Shown here piece by piece: positions 35,101-44,659 of a stretch of DNA of 64,000 nucleotides; position 1 is the stretch's first letter, and every line of letters starts with the position of its first letter. The notes under the pieces were generated by a model. That model ran no database searches. It saw nothing but the letters and a program-made list of their open reading frames with translations, and was not told the origin of the DNA. Both the position numbers and the translations under genes were made by a program. Origin of the DNA: Trichobilharzia szidati (taxonomy: Eukaryota > Platyhelminthes > Trematoda > Strigeidida > Schistosomatidae). The DNA lies in contig OX235271.1 in NCBI GenBank assembly GCA_944472155.2, positions 23,940,977 to 24,004,976 on the forward strand, written 5' to 3'.

Positions 35101-35855
35101 TTGGCAGAAGAAGCATCAAAGATAGGACTCCAGGTGAACATAGAGAAAACGGAGGTGATGAAGATTCCTGGCCAACACCAACAGCCACAACAACAACAGA
35201 CAGCAATCAGCATAAATGGAAGGAACCTGAAAGAAACTACCTCCTTTACCTACCTGGGAAGCATTGTTTCAACTACAGGCGGAACTGACGAGGATATCAA
35301 AACAAGGATCGGGAAAACAAGACAAGCTTTCATTACTCTCAAGTCTATGTGGAGGTCAACAGCATTCGGCGTCAAAAATAAGATCCGGATTTTCAACTCC
35401 AATGTGAAGTCAGCACTACTATACGGATCAGAGACTTGGCGTGTCACAAAAAGCACCTCAAACAAGCTACAGACCTTCATTAACAGATTTCTTCGCTCAA
35501 TACTCACGATCAGATGGCCGGAGAGGATCAGCAACAAAGATCTCTGGGAGCAAACCAACCAGGAACCGATTGTGAAACAAATAGGCAGGAAGAAATGGAG
35601 ATGGATTGGCCATACTCTTAGAAAACCATCAAGTGACATCACTAGACAAGCCATTGCTCGAGTGGAACCCGAAAGGGAAGCGACGAGTTGGTCGTCCAAG
35701 GGTGACCTGGCGGAGATCATGTGAAGAAGAATTGAAAGCGTATGGGCAGACTTGGAGCCAGGTGAAAACTCTAGCAGAGAACCGAACTCAATGGAGACGC
35801 ATGGCTGAAGCCCTATGTTCCTCTAGGAACTAAAGGAAACAATAATAATAATAGA
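32150..35855 (+). mobile_element. RTE-type non-LTR retrotransposon, near-complete
   Basis: Consists of a GC-rich 5' region (32150-32400), one long ORF, a very short 3' UTR and an (AAT)n tail at 35840-35855, as in RTE-clade elements. GC content is clearly higher than the surroundings, suggesting a recent arrival. 5'-truncated relatives lie at 28948, 29494, 30490, 35867, 37205 and 44660. Schistosome RTE families include SR2 and Perere-3; which one this is needs a library comparison. Confidence 0.85.
32407..35724 (+). CDS. RTE-type ORF: APE endonuclease and reverse transcriptase
   Basis: About 1,105 residues from the first in-frame ATG (32407); the frame is open from 32317. An N-terminal part of about 150 residues, Thr/Ser-rich, contains the near-repeat ATVSVGDNLGRH / ATVSVGAGLSRH. 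The endonuclease (about 32880-33640) has GTWNVRTMYETG, LGICESRWNGNG, CYAPTNN, GDMNAKLG and VGSDHYLV, all the catalytic boxes. The reverse transcriptase (about 34300-35200) has GPDGIPAEALK, QAGFRRNKSCIDQI, motif A FIDFEKAFDIVDRE, motif B GVRQAGCLLSP and motif C LDFADDICLIS. No stop interrupts these domains. The enzyme would nick target DNA and prime reverse transcription of the element RNA. The C-terminus departs from the expected frame near 35660: the conserved GKRRVGRPRVTWRRSCEEEL is in the next frame (to 35833). Confidence 0.9.
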   Translation: MTVATVSVGDNLGRHTVPSVAPLIVAAGTNQICQTSQPTDTLATVSVGAGLSRHQSNPMNQTNSKNIMPDRPWPGSTTTALSAAVSHGRSDKYTTETHQAACDRPQADVPWALRSRNTNLFSISGTQRLNSGVRPATPPCKQRCYRNFSVNNLLASKEKVCVGTWNVRTMYETGKAAQIASEMRRSGIQVLGICESRWNGNGLTKLSTGESVIYSGHPEDNHTHTEGVAIMISPTATEALIQWEAISPRIMTARFNSKGRKVSIIQCYAPTNNADLEKKEEFYRQLQAAIDNTPAGDIKILMGDMNAKLGPDNTGRELIMGKEALGEMNENGELFADFCAFNELVIGGSVYKHKDIHKATWVSPDGRTKNQIDFITISRKWGRSLLDTKARRRADVGSDHYLVQGTIQLKLKAFRETGAADRPQAKFNTQKLKDQDTKDIFTASIKDKAETQINISEEVSVEKHWDNLKAVCSETCMEVLGRKKRQDKPWLTTDTWRLIEERRMVKQKILQCTDEQQKQELNASYNTLNKGVKKSAREDKRKYYEAMTNEAEQAAGKGDLATLYQTTRYLSGKNSSQIKPVKDDNGKSITKEVEQRKQWAEHFKRLLNRPPPTTRPTIPTTETELPVNINPPRRTEVLKAIKMLKAGKAAGPDGIPAEALKVDPETTADLMTPLLEKVWKEGKVPEDWKKGYLFKLPKKGDLSQYKSWRDIMLLSIPSKILSRIILERIKQALDEKLRPEQAGFRRNKSCIDQIATLRIIIEQSLEWQSPLYLNFIDFEKAFDIVDREVIWQLLRYYGVPPTIIHLIQQLYDNAACQVIHNGKLTESFEVRTGVRQAGCLLSPMIFLIVVDWIMRQTAGNEETGIKWTHTKNLENLDFADDICLISHKLEDMQAKSNKLAEEASKIGLQVNIEKTEVMKIPGQHQQPQQQQTAISINGRNLKETTSFTYLGSIVSTTGGTDEDIKTRIGKTRQAFITLKSMWRSTAFGVKNKIRIFNSNVKSALLYGSETWRVTKSTSNKLQTFINRFLRSILTIRWPERISNKDLWEQTNQEPIVKQIGRKKWRWIGHTLRKPSSDITRQAIARVEPEREATSWSSKGDLAEIM

Positions 35856-35866
35856 AGAAGTGACTG

Positions 35867-36005
35867 ACTGACTTCACATTTTTGTTGAAAAGACGAACGA
35901 ATCTTGTTCTTTATCCTGAGTGCAGAAGATTTCCAAACAGATTTCAGACCAATGAAGGTGTATCTTGCCTTTCCGATTCTGACTGGCTTTAACATCTTCA
36001 TCCGG
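35867..36005 (-). mobile_element. RTE-type fragment
   Basis: The minus strand encodes RIGKARYTFIGLKSVWKSSALRIKNKI, the thumb-proximal part of the RTE reverse transcriptase (compare 35300-35400 and 44855-44945). It starts about 12 bp after the end of the large RTE copy, in the opposite orientation. Confidence 0.75.
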
Positions 36006-36089
36006 TTAGAAAACTAGCCAGCTAGTGAATCTTACCTGGAAAATCAATCAAAATGATGCAGAAATTTTAACACACAAGAGAAATATTAA

Positions 36090-36795
36090 AACTGTATCTG
36101 AGTTTTAGTCATTGGCTGGCTGGATTCAGCATAGAACTTGGCACCGAAGTGCAGCAGTTCGAGTTGCCACGTTCCAAATAGCACACAAAGGTAGACAAGA
36201 AAGTGAGTCAAGAGAATCAATAGAGTTTTGACAAGTATAAGAGTGAAACAGAATGAGTAATGATAGAAAGGAATATGAAAGATTACAGAGACTGAATACA
36301 TCTGCGTAAGCCATTGACAACGATTTTGAGCCATGTCACCTATTGTCTCCAGCCTTCATTGATTCTTAGAGTCCCGAGGGCCCCAACCCGGAAGTCTGCG
36401 TCTCCCTATCTGACCCAGTTTAACTGTCAAGGATTTCATGGATTGATGAGGCCATGTTTTTGTTTGGCCACCACTTACTCTTTTCCAACCTGCACCTATA
36501 TCAGCTAGTAATGCCCGTCCGTCGGGGGAGGCGATGGTTAGGCATGCGCAGCACGTGACCTAGCCATCTCAATCTATGTAACTTTATAGCCTCTTCGATT
36601 GATTTTCCCTCTTTGCCCAACACTCTACGCCTGACGTCAACATTACTTACCTTATTATGCCACCTAACGTGAGAAAGAGATCGTAGACATCTATGATCAA
36701 AAACAGTCAACCTTTTCATGTCTTCAACTCGTATTGGCCATGTTTCAGAGCCATAGAGAAGGACGGAGCGAACTGCTGAACAGTACACACGTTTT
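36090..36795 (-). mobile_element. Non-LTR family B, 3' end
   Basis: The minus strand encodes YCSAVRSVLLYGSETWPIRV, EDMKRLTVFDHRCLRSLSHV and LHRLRWLGHVLRMPNHRLPRR (36501-36788), then a frame break and the family B 3' UTR ending near 36090. It is the least broken family B C-terminus in the window together with that at 55198. Confidence 0.8.
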
Positions 36796-37204
36796 AGTCA
36801 TTACTTATTCGCATAGTGACCTATAGCATAAGTTATTCATCAGTTTTATATACTAACATAGATATCTACTTCATACACTGAACTATCATTATCTCATTGT
36901 ATCTCTCCTACACAATCAGAGTGCACAGTGTTACTAGAGTAAGTGGGAGTCTTTTGTTTTTAGTGAATCTTTGTACAGGTTTATTTATCAGAGACTGTAA
37001 GTGTAAGTGAGAGAAGATGACACTGCCTGAGATAAATTATGTGTGAAGTGAAGTCTATAGGCGAGACATTGAAGTTATGAGATAAAATAAACACAGTCAT
37101 TTGATCAGAAGCACAATTTTTAACCATCGATATCTTCAGTAATAATAATAATAATAACCTTTCTTTCAACCTTTGCAGTATATCATGTGGCTCAGTGTGT
37201 TGTT
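36796..37204. other. No gene; short (AAT)n run
   Basis: An (AAT)n run at about 37139-37156 (taa/aat units) just before the RTE fragment at 37205. Nothing else recognised. Confidence 0.4.
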
Positions 37205-37565
37205 CCACATAAACAAAGACTAAATTATTGTTCCCTTGGGTTCCTAGTGGAACAAAAGGCTGCAACTACACGTCTCCACTTGCTTCTGTCTTCTGCTGTA
37301 CTTTTCACCTGCGTCCATGTTAGTCCATACTGTTTCAACTCCTCTTCACACAATCTCCTCCATGTCACCCTTGGACGTCCCATTCCCTTTCGGGTTCCAC
37401 TCGAGCTATGGCCTGACGTGCGATGTCACCCAACGGCCTCCTCAGCGAGTGTCCAATCCATCTCCACTTTCTCCTGCATATTTGTTGGGCGATTGGTTCT
37501 TGTTTTGTTCGTTCCTTCATTGCCTTCAAGAATTGTACACAGTATTTTCTTGAAAGCAAATTAAA
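37205..37565 (-). mobile_element. RTE-type 3' fragment
   Basis: The minus strand encodes KQEPIAQQICRRKWRWIGHS and RQAIARVEPERE, then in the shifted frame GRPRVTWRRLCEEELKQYGLT, ending at the RTE 3' end near 37210. Carries the same frame change as the large copy. Confidence 0.8.
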
Positions 37566-37654
37566 AATATGCGCTAGTTCATATAGTGACCAATGGATAT
37601 AAGAAGTGTATGATTACAACGCTAGGAAATTCAGAAGTCTCATGAATAATCGCC

Positions 37655-37760
37655 ATCTAGACACTAATGAAAACAAAACACGTATTTTAGCGAAAAGTCT
37701 CTGTTCGGCGGCGAAATGATTCACACTTAGCTGTACAATCAAAATTGTATATACTTATTT
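37655..37760 (+). repeat. PLE terminal segment
   Basis: 'gaaaacaaaacacg ... gtctctgttcggcggcgaaat ... agctgtacaatc' belongs to a dispersed motif also seen at 48795-48880, 50190-50260 (inverted), 53310-53430, 53575-53695 (inverted) and 56440-56540. It lies next to PLE coding pieces each time, so I read it as part of the PLE termini. Confidence 0.5.
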
Positions 37761-37905
37761 TGTATGTTTGTATGTATGTGTGGACATTAGCTTTGTCCGA
37801 TAAAAATAAGTTAGGGTTGTTGTCAAGACATCTCAGAAATGGTGGGGGGGGGGAGGTGAAGATTGGCAAGAGGGTAGTGGTGATGTGCTGTCAAATAACG
37901 TTTAT

Positions 37906-38981
37906 TTATACATAAAATGCACAATGAATGTTCACGTTGTCTTCAATAATTCATACTACCGACAAGTAGACGGAATAGCTATGGGTTCACCATTAGGCCC
38001 AATATTAGCTGACGTCCTCCTCGCGAAACTTGAAAACGGGAAACTGAAAGACATCATCAAGGAGTGTGATATGCATTACCGATATGTCGATGATACATTT
38101 ATCTTAACTGATGGGAATGTAAACATAGACGAATTCTTGATGAAATTCAACAACGTCCACCCTTCACTTACTTTTACTTGTGAAGAGGAGCAGGATAGTA
38201 AACTGCATTTTCTGGACGTCTTGCTAAGTAAGTGAGAAGATGAGCCACTTAGGAGAAGCGTGTATAGAAAAGGCACACAAACAGGGCAATACACACACTT
38301 CCTTAGTTACGTGCCCATTAAATATAAAAGAAATGTTGTTAAATTTCTTATGAGCAGAGCAAGAAATATATGTACGGATAACTTCTTACAAAAGGAATTT
38401 GAATATATTGACGATTCCTTGACGCAGATGGGCTATCTGAGGAGTTTCATAAAGACGCAAATGAAAACATCAGAGAGAAAACCTGAGACTATGATTACAC
38501 GTAAAAACCCTCTATTTATTTGCGATTTAATGGTGACTTATCAAGTGAGATTTTATTCCAGAGACTTTCCAGGAGTATACCGAAAACTTTTTATGCAGCA
38601 TACCTATGTTTATCATTCTCTAGCCTAAGAATGATTGGGACGTCAATAGAGGATAAGCTGGATAAGATTGCCATATCTATCTACAATAATCAATTCAACT
38701 GCACCTGCGGTGACAGTAATGTTGGGCGTGCTACTAGACAGCTAAGCCAACGTGTTAATGAACGCCTCCCATCATGGTTTGGCAAAGGACAGACAAAAAC
38801 AGTTCGTAGGTCAATTTTGTCACACTTAATTGATAGTGGTCATGTTATCGAGAAAACGAGAGCCTTCAAAGTAATTCATCGTATCCCACCCAATCCTTCC
38901 AATAGACTTCGTATTTGTCTACTGCACACAGCTGAGGCAATAGGCTTTCGAACTATTAAACCTAAACTATGCATTCAATAG
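37906..38981 (+). pseudogene. PLE reverse transcriptase/GIY-YIG endonuclease (copy 1)
   Basis: RT motif B-like block QVDGIAMGSPLGPILADVLL (37963-38022) and catalytic HYRYVDDTF (38074-38100) are intact. The endonuclease part has FNCTCGDSNVGRATRQLSQR (Cys pair; the GIY-YIG second half VGR) and SHLIDSGHVIEKTRAFKVIH, then LLHTAEAIGFRTIKPKLCIQ at the end. A TGA after LDVLLSK (38233) and a frameshift near 38515 break it. PLE enzymes prime on chromosomal 3' ends or nicks; GIY-YIG cuts the target. Confidence 0.85.
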
Positions 38982-39409
38982 AAGTTTGTACAGCCATTAT
39001 CTCTCCCTTGTTGGCCTATTAAGACATAACCATTGATGATTTCTCTACCACCCCTTACTAATATTTCACCCCTCTCTCTCTTATCATCTCTTAATCTTAT
39101 CACATTTTCATTAAAAACGTGTTTCATTTACTTCCCTTACAATCTAGCATGACGTAATCGGTTCATTTGTTTCTCTTAGCCTTTATCGACTACCATGTCT
39201 ACCTGAACATTTGTTTGTTTAATCATGCTGTTTTTCCTTATTCGTGTTATCACAGATTGCCTCACTTTTTCATCCTTATTATTGATAAAACCATTATTAT
39301 TATTACACAATTTCACAATTTATATTCCCCATCGTATTATCCTATAGACAAAACACCATGATTGGTTTATATTTGAAATTTTATTTGTAAATTTATGTAT
39401 ATTAGTGTG

Positions 39410-39449
39410 AGGCCTGATGAGATCTAATTGAAAACAATATTGTTCGCTT
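39410..39449 (+). ncRNA. Hammerhead ribozyme-like fold at PLE 3' end (copy 1)
   Basis: Core CTGATGA at 39414-39420 and GAAA at 39430-39433. Stem III pairs 39433-39437 with 39440-39444 (AACAA/UUGUU, two-base loop). Predicted cut after C39445 (UUC triplet). Stem I pairs 39410-39413 with 39446-39449 (one G·U). Stem II is three pairs, 39421-39423 with 39427-39429, one a G·U. Hammerheads in PLEs are established; the weak stem II makes activity of this copy uncertain. Confidence 0.6.
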
Positions 39450-39480
39450 AAATGTGTTGTTCTAATACATAAAAGATAAG

Positions 39481-39950
39481 TAAGCGTAATACGGTTGCGC
39501 AATAAGACGAATAGTTTAATGGATGAGTTTTGATTAGGATACACACAGAAACAAAGGATGATAAGGAATTATGTGTGTAAAATTGGTTTGCCACTTCGAC
39601 CAGTGTTGGACATGTGTAATTTCCCATATCGTCCAACAGCAAAATGGTTAGTGAAGCTCTGCATAATGAATTGGTAAAAACATAGCGTAAACGATAGTTT
39701 TGAATTTGTCGAAAAAAAATAAGAGATCTTAATCAATGTAAGTGACAAGTTTATGGCATCATCGCCTTTAATGACATGTTATCTCTGTAAAATTATTTTA
39801 TTCTTATGACCACTTCAACCTTAGTTACAAGTTATCATTGTTCAAATCGTTTTACTTCCTTTAACAATCTGTTACGTAATCAACCTGTACACACGCTTAT
39901 TCCTTAATTAATCTTCATTTTTTCCAAAATGAAAAATTCGAAGCAGTCAT
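39481..39950. other. Sequence between the two facing PLE copies
   Basis: No coding motif recognised. AT-rich, PLE 3'-UTR-like composition. Confidence 0.35.
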
Positions 39951-39954
39951 CCTA

Positions 39955-40425
39955 AAAGTGTTCGAGTCAAACTTATCCACACTGCAGAAGCAATGGTGAT
40001 TCACTTGCTAAGACCTGAACTCTGCATACAGAAGAAGTTCGTTCAATCACTACACTTGCAATGGACGTAATCTGTCTTAATACCCGACAGGTAAATTCTG
40101 TTTCTTTCTGTCTCTTCATTAGTATTATTTTGTCTTTACAATTGTAATATTTTACATTTTCAACTTTCCTGTTCTCTACCCTCACCCGATTTAATTTCTA
40201 CACCTCATTACCACTGTTACTGACTTGACCAACGCTCAATTTCTAGTCATTTATGTTACGTCATCCAATTTTAGTCCTAATTTAAATGGCATTATTCTCT
40301 ATCCTGACCTAAGTTGAAACATTTTAGTCAATTATATTACGTCATCTAACTTACTAACTCAATCTTACTTTAGTTGCTGTCTGATTAACCTTGTTTCTAT
40401 ATTAGATCATTCTTGTATTACCTGA
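39955..40425 (+). mobile_element. PLE C-terminal and 3' UTR remnant
   Basis: Encodes VKLIHTAEAMVIHLLRPELC and IQKKFVQSLHLQW (39966-40065), the conserved end of PLE proteins (compare LLHTAEAIGF...KPKLCIQ). It is followed by a UTR with a near-repeat, 'tatgttacgtcatccaattt' and 'tatattacgtcatctaactt'. Confidence 0.7.
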
Positions 40426-41054
40426 TTAATTATCTAAACTTGACAAACCTCATGTACACACACACACACACAAATGATCATATATGAATGCGACTGTATA
40501 GCTATGTGGATGAATTCGCTGAACGTCTTCTCTTTTTCATGACTCAATGGGGATTTTTAAGCCACTTTCCAAAATGATTCATCATACAATCCATGTGTTA
40601 CAACCATTTCTACTTTTTAATTGTGTGTATTAATTTTCTTCATTAATTATCACCCCACTGACATGTTGACACTGACTAATTATTGTTAACAAACATATCA
40701 GTGCCACTTGATTGGTAAATTGTTGTGTGTTGTAATAAAAATGCTACACACATTAGAGTAGAGCCAGGGTTGAAGATCTAACTGAAAAGTAAATATTTCT
40801 CTGCTCAATCCTTCTGCTTTCTAAATTATGTAAGAGTTCGAAAAAATACAAATGTTATAATGATTTAGAAAAACGCGAAAACAAGCACACAAACATCAAG
40901 TCGGCAGAAGTCAATACGGTTGTTACCATGATAGTGGAAGTGGTTGCATGATTTTTTTTTGCATATATAACTCTGGTTTCTTCAACTGAATGGCTAAGGC
41001 CTCAGTAATACAAAGGATGTTAAATATTCCCATAGTAAAATTTAGAACAACTCA

Positions 41055-41100
41055 CTTAAGCGAACAATATTGTTTTCAATTAGATCTCATCAGGTTTAAC
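41055..41100 (-). ncRNA. Hammerhead ribozyme-like fold at PLE 3' end (copy 2)
   Basis: On the minus strand core CTGATGA is the complement of 41087-41093; GAAA, stem III (AACAA/UUGUU) and the UUC triplet are the same as in copy 1. Stem I (complement of 41094-41099 with 41056-41061) has five of six pairs; the partner bases differ from copy 1 on both strands. Stem II is again only three pairs. Confidence 0.6.
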
Positions 41101-41443
41101 TCTAATATACATAAATTTACAAATAAAAATTCAAATATAAACCAATCATGGTGTTTTGTCTACAGGATAATTAGATGGTGAATATAAATTGTGCAATTAG
41201 GTATAATAGTAGTAATGATAATAATAATAATAGTAATAATAATAATGGTTCTATCAATAATAAGGGTGAAAAAGTGAGGCAATCTGTGATAACACGAATA
41301 AGGGAAAACAGCATGATTAAACAAACAAATGTTCAGGTAGACATAGTAGTCGATAAAGGCTAGCAAAAACAAATGGACCGATTAAGTAATGCTAAATTGT
41401 AAGGGAAGTAAATGAAACACATTTTAATAAAGATGTGATAAGA

Positions 41444-43435
41444 TTAAGGGATGATAAGAAAGGGGTTGGAAATATCAATAAGGGGTGGTGTAGAAGTCAT
41501 TAGTTCTTTATGTCTTAATAGGCCAACAAGGGAGGGATAATGGCTGTACAAACTTCTTTTGAATGAGTGCAGTTTAGGTTTAATAGTTCGAAAGCCTATC
41601 GCTTCAGCTGTGTGCAGTAAACGAATACGAAGTCTATTGGAAAGATTCGGTGGGATACGATGAATTACTTTGAAGGCTCTCGTTTTCTCGATTACATGAC
41701 CACTATCAATTAAGTGTGACAAAATTGAGCTACGGATTGTTTTTGTCTGTCCTTTGCCAAACCACGATGGGAGATGTTCACTAACACGTTGGCTTAGCTG
41801 TCTAGTAGCACGCCCAACATAACTGTCACCACAGGTGCAGTTGAATTGATAAATGCACATAGATGTGGCAAAACTATCCAGCTTATCCTCTGTTGACGTC
41901 CCAATCATTCTTTGGCTAGAGAATGACAGACATAGGTATGCTGCGTAAAACGTTCTTCGTATACTCCTGGAAAGTCTCTGGGATAAAATCTCACTTGATA
42001 AGTCACCATTAAATTGTAACTTAATAAAAAGAGGTGTTTTACGTGCTATAATAGTCTCAGGTTTTCTCTCTGGTGTTTTCATATGTTTCTTTATGAAACT
42101 GCTCGGATAGCCCATCTCCGTCAAGGAATCGTGAATATATTCAAAATTTTTTTTGTAAGAGGTTATCCGTACATATATTTCTTGCTCTGCTCATAAGACA
42201 TTTAACAACATTTCTTTTATATTTAATGGGCACGTAACTAAGGAAGTGTGTATGTATTGCCCTGTTTTCTATACACGCTTCTCCTAAGTGTCCCATCTTC
42301 TCACTTACTTAGCAAGACGTCCAGAACATGCAGTTTACTATCCCGCTCTTCTTCACAAGTAAAAGTAAGTGAAGGGTGGACGTTGTTGAATTTCATCAAG
42401 AATTCGTCTATGTTTACATTCCCCTCAGCTAAGAAAAATATATCATCGACATATCGGTAATGCATATCAGACTCCTTGATGATGTCTTTCAATTTCCCGT
42501 TTTTTCAGGTTTCGCGAGGAAGAAGTCAGCTAATATTGGGCCTAATGGTGAACCCTTAGCTATTCCATCTATTTGTCGATGATATGAATTATTGAAGACA
42601 AAGTGAACATTCATTGTGCATTTAAGAAGTGATTCTTTGAGGCTACACAAGGGAATTCCTAAGTCCAATTGCCTTTCGGTGATTTCTTGACAAATGTAAT
42701 CTACCGTTTCCATAAGTGGTACATTCGTGAATAGTGATGATACATCCATGGATAACATGCATTTATCCCTCACATTAGTCTCGGCTATTTGAGAAATGAA
42801 GTCGAAGACTTCGCAAATCCTGCGGAACAATTTCTTTGTGCCAAGGTCACAGAATCTTCAATAACCACTTCGCTATTCCGTGAAATGGCGAATTATACAT
42901 ATCTAAAACAGGGAGGCAAGGAAGACCCGGTTTGTGTACTTTGGGTAAAACGTAAGGACGTGGAGTATTGGTACCCGTTTGTTTCATAGATCCATACGTG
43001 GCTGATGATAATACTTCTTCTTGGTTCAGTTTTTTGAGAGAGTTTCTCCGCTTTTACATTGAGGTCTTTGGAACTACCAAGAGATTAGAATTTAGTTTGG
43101 TCACTCAAAATACCTTCTATTTTCTCAATGTGATCGCTTATATCCAGTAAAACTACACTGTCACCTTTATCTGGCTTGGTAATAATTAAGCTTTTATTAC
43201 TTCTAAGTTCTCTTAGAGCTTCTCTGTGTTGCTTAGATAACAGACCACTTACTAAATGTCTATTGTTTTTGTATTGTTGGCAGCTGTCAACTAGCGTCGT
43301 TTTGAACCTAGTTAGTTCATCGTTCGATGATGGGGTAAGGTCAGACGTTTGACAATACAAATTTTCAAGCTGTATATCTTTGTCTAATTGGCTAACTTTT
43401 GGATTATATGGATAACATCTCCAGTTGAAACCCAT
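41444..43435 (-). pseudogene. PLE reverse transcriptase/GIY-YIG endonuclease (copy 2)
   Basis: In order on the minus strand: NWRCYPYNPKVSQLDKDIQ and the PLE hallmark ITKPDKGDSVVLLDISDHI (43435-43085). Then, shifted, RPYVLPKVHKPGLPCLPVLD (about 42980-42910); CMLSMDVSSLFTNVPLMETV (42785-42720); GIAKGSPLGPILADFFLA, where copy 1 has GIAMGSPLGP; HYRYVDDIF (about 42455); TGA after LDVLLSK as in copy 1; then FNCTCGDSYVGRATRQLSQR, KTRAFKVIHRIPPN and the RLLHTAEAIGFRTIKPKL end. At least four frame breaks. Confidence 0.85.
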
Positions 43436-43500
43436 TAAGCATTACACTAGAAAAATTGTGAACATATCGGCCCGGAAATGACGCCAAAGTATTTTTGGAA

Positions 43501-44439
43501 GGCTGCCTGGTATTCCAGTGAGTCGTCGATCAACAGACACATAGAGATAGATAAAATTTACCAACCGATAAGAAGGAAATCTCACACACAAAGGGTCAAA
43601 GTTCAAGTCAAAGAAACAATCAGTTCCAATGCAAGTAGCCTAGAGGGTGTGAAAACAAACGAAAATAACCATTGACGATGTTCAAGGTCACTTGTATGAC
43701 ATAATTTTTTCATTTAGACCATTATTTAACCAATACTTTAACATTTCAACCATTTCAGGATACAGCTTGAGGCCCAATTTTTGCACCCTCAGAACGTATA
43801 CACTTTGAGAAGTGGGCAAAAAAGAGTGAAAAAAAGTGGGGAATGTAGGAGTAAGGGTGATTAAAATGCGAAAACTTGAGATATGGAAATGTTAGCGAAC
43901 ATAGGAAGGAAGATAGAGGAGAAGTGGGTAATTTATATTGCATTTAACCCACTGTTCACCCACGTTTTTGTCGACCAGAATTGCTCATTTATCCCACATT
44001 TTGTTCACTTTTCCTATGTTTATTCTCTGACTGAGTAAATGAATGCAAAAGAAGGAATAATGAGAAACTAGGTTATATCAGTTAAAAGTACAAAACTAGT
44101 CATGCAAATTACAAAACAAAACGTGGAGTTTTTCCCACTTATTGATTAACTCCTTAATGGGAAATGTCAAGGTCACTCTGTTAACAATTAGTTTAAAATT
44201 TATAAAGCATTATTAAAAATTTTAAACAAAGCGAAAACATACTTATTGAAACATATGGATTTTGCTATCATTTGTTTTATTGTACCAGAATGCTTAGTGT
44301 CTGTTACCAAAACGATTAACCGGTTCATATGATTTCACTTAATTGTTACTAATCAAAAAATATGGACATAGTAAGATTATTATGAACAATAAGTCAATAA
44401 CTGGTATACACAGTTTGAGATCAATGTGAAGATCTGTAG
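43501..44439. other. No recognisable feature
   Basis: AT-rich sequence, nothing identified. PLE copy 2 probably ends at its 5' side near 43440-43500. Confidence 0.35.
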
Positions 44440-44530
44440 CACTCAGAACAAGGAACAAGTTTAGAAGTTCTTTTCAATACTAATATCAATTCAGTGTTTC
44501 TGAACGATTCAGATTTTCTGTGTGTTGAAG
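44440..44530 (+). repeat. Short RTE-type remnant
   Basis: 'gtagcactcagaacaaggaacaag' resembles the RTE segment encoding SALSTRNKI (compare 44910-44935). Confidence 0.5.
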
Positions 44531-44640
44531 TTTCTCTAGGGGTTTGAAATATTTAGTGGTACGGGGTTGCTAGCCCCTCTCCCAACTCTCCCTCCTTACC
44601 GGGGCTTGGAACCGGCTAGAAAACTAGCGAGCTAGTTAAC
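44531..44640 (-). repeat. tRNA-headed/RTE SINE fragment
   Basis: Minus strand 'ggggctagcaaccccgtacc' and 'agagaaacttcaac' match the body of the SINE at 51094-51150. No tRNA head left. Confidence 0.55.
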
Positions 44641-44659
44641 TAGGCGAAGACTTGTAAGC

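Larger units (their letters stand above)
37895..39480 (+). mobile_element. Penelope-like element, 5'-truncated copy 1
   Basis: Second half of the reverse transcriptase, GIY-YIG endonuclease, 3' UTR and a hammerhead-like 3' end (39410-39449). The last 430 bp match, inverted, those of copy 2 (41000-41430), so the two copies face each other tail to tail. PLE families named from schistosomes include Cercyon and Perere-10; this copy cannot be assigned by eye. Confidence 0.85.
41000..43500 (-). mobile_element. Penelope-like element, long copy 2
   Basis: Reads on the minus strand from an N-terminal region (43435) to the 3' end with hammerhead motif (41055-41100). It is the most complete PLE here but has several frameshifts. 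A (TAA)n-like run at 41205-41250 expands the 3' UTR compared with copy 1. Confidence 0.85.

Noticed and set aside
37840..37856. G run as quadruplex or regulatory site
   Set aside because: A single G run; no repeated G tracts nearby to form a quadruplex.
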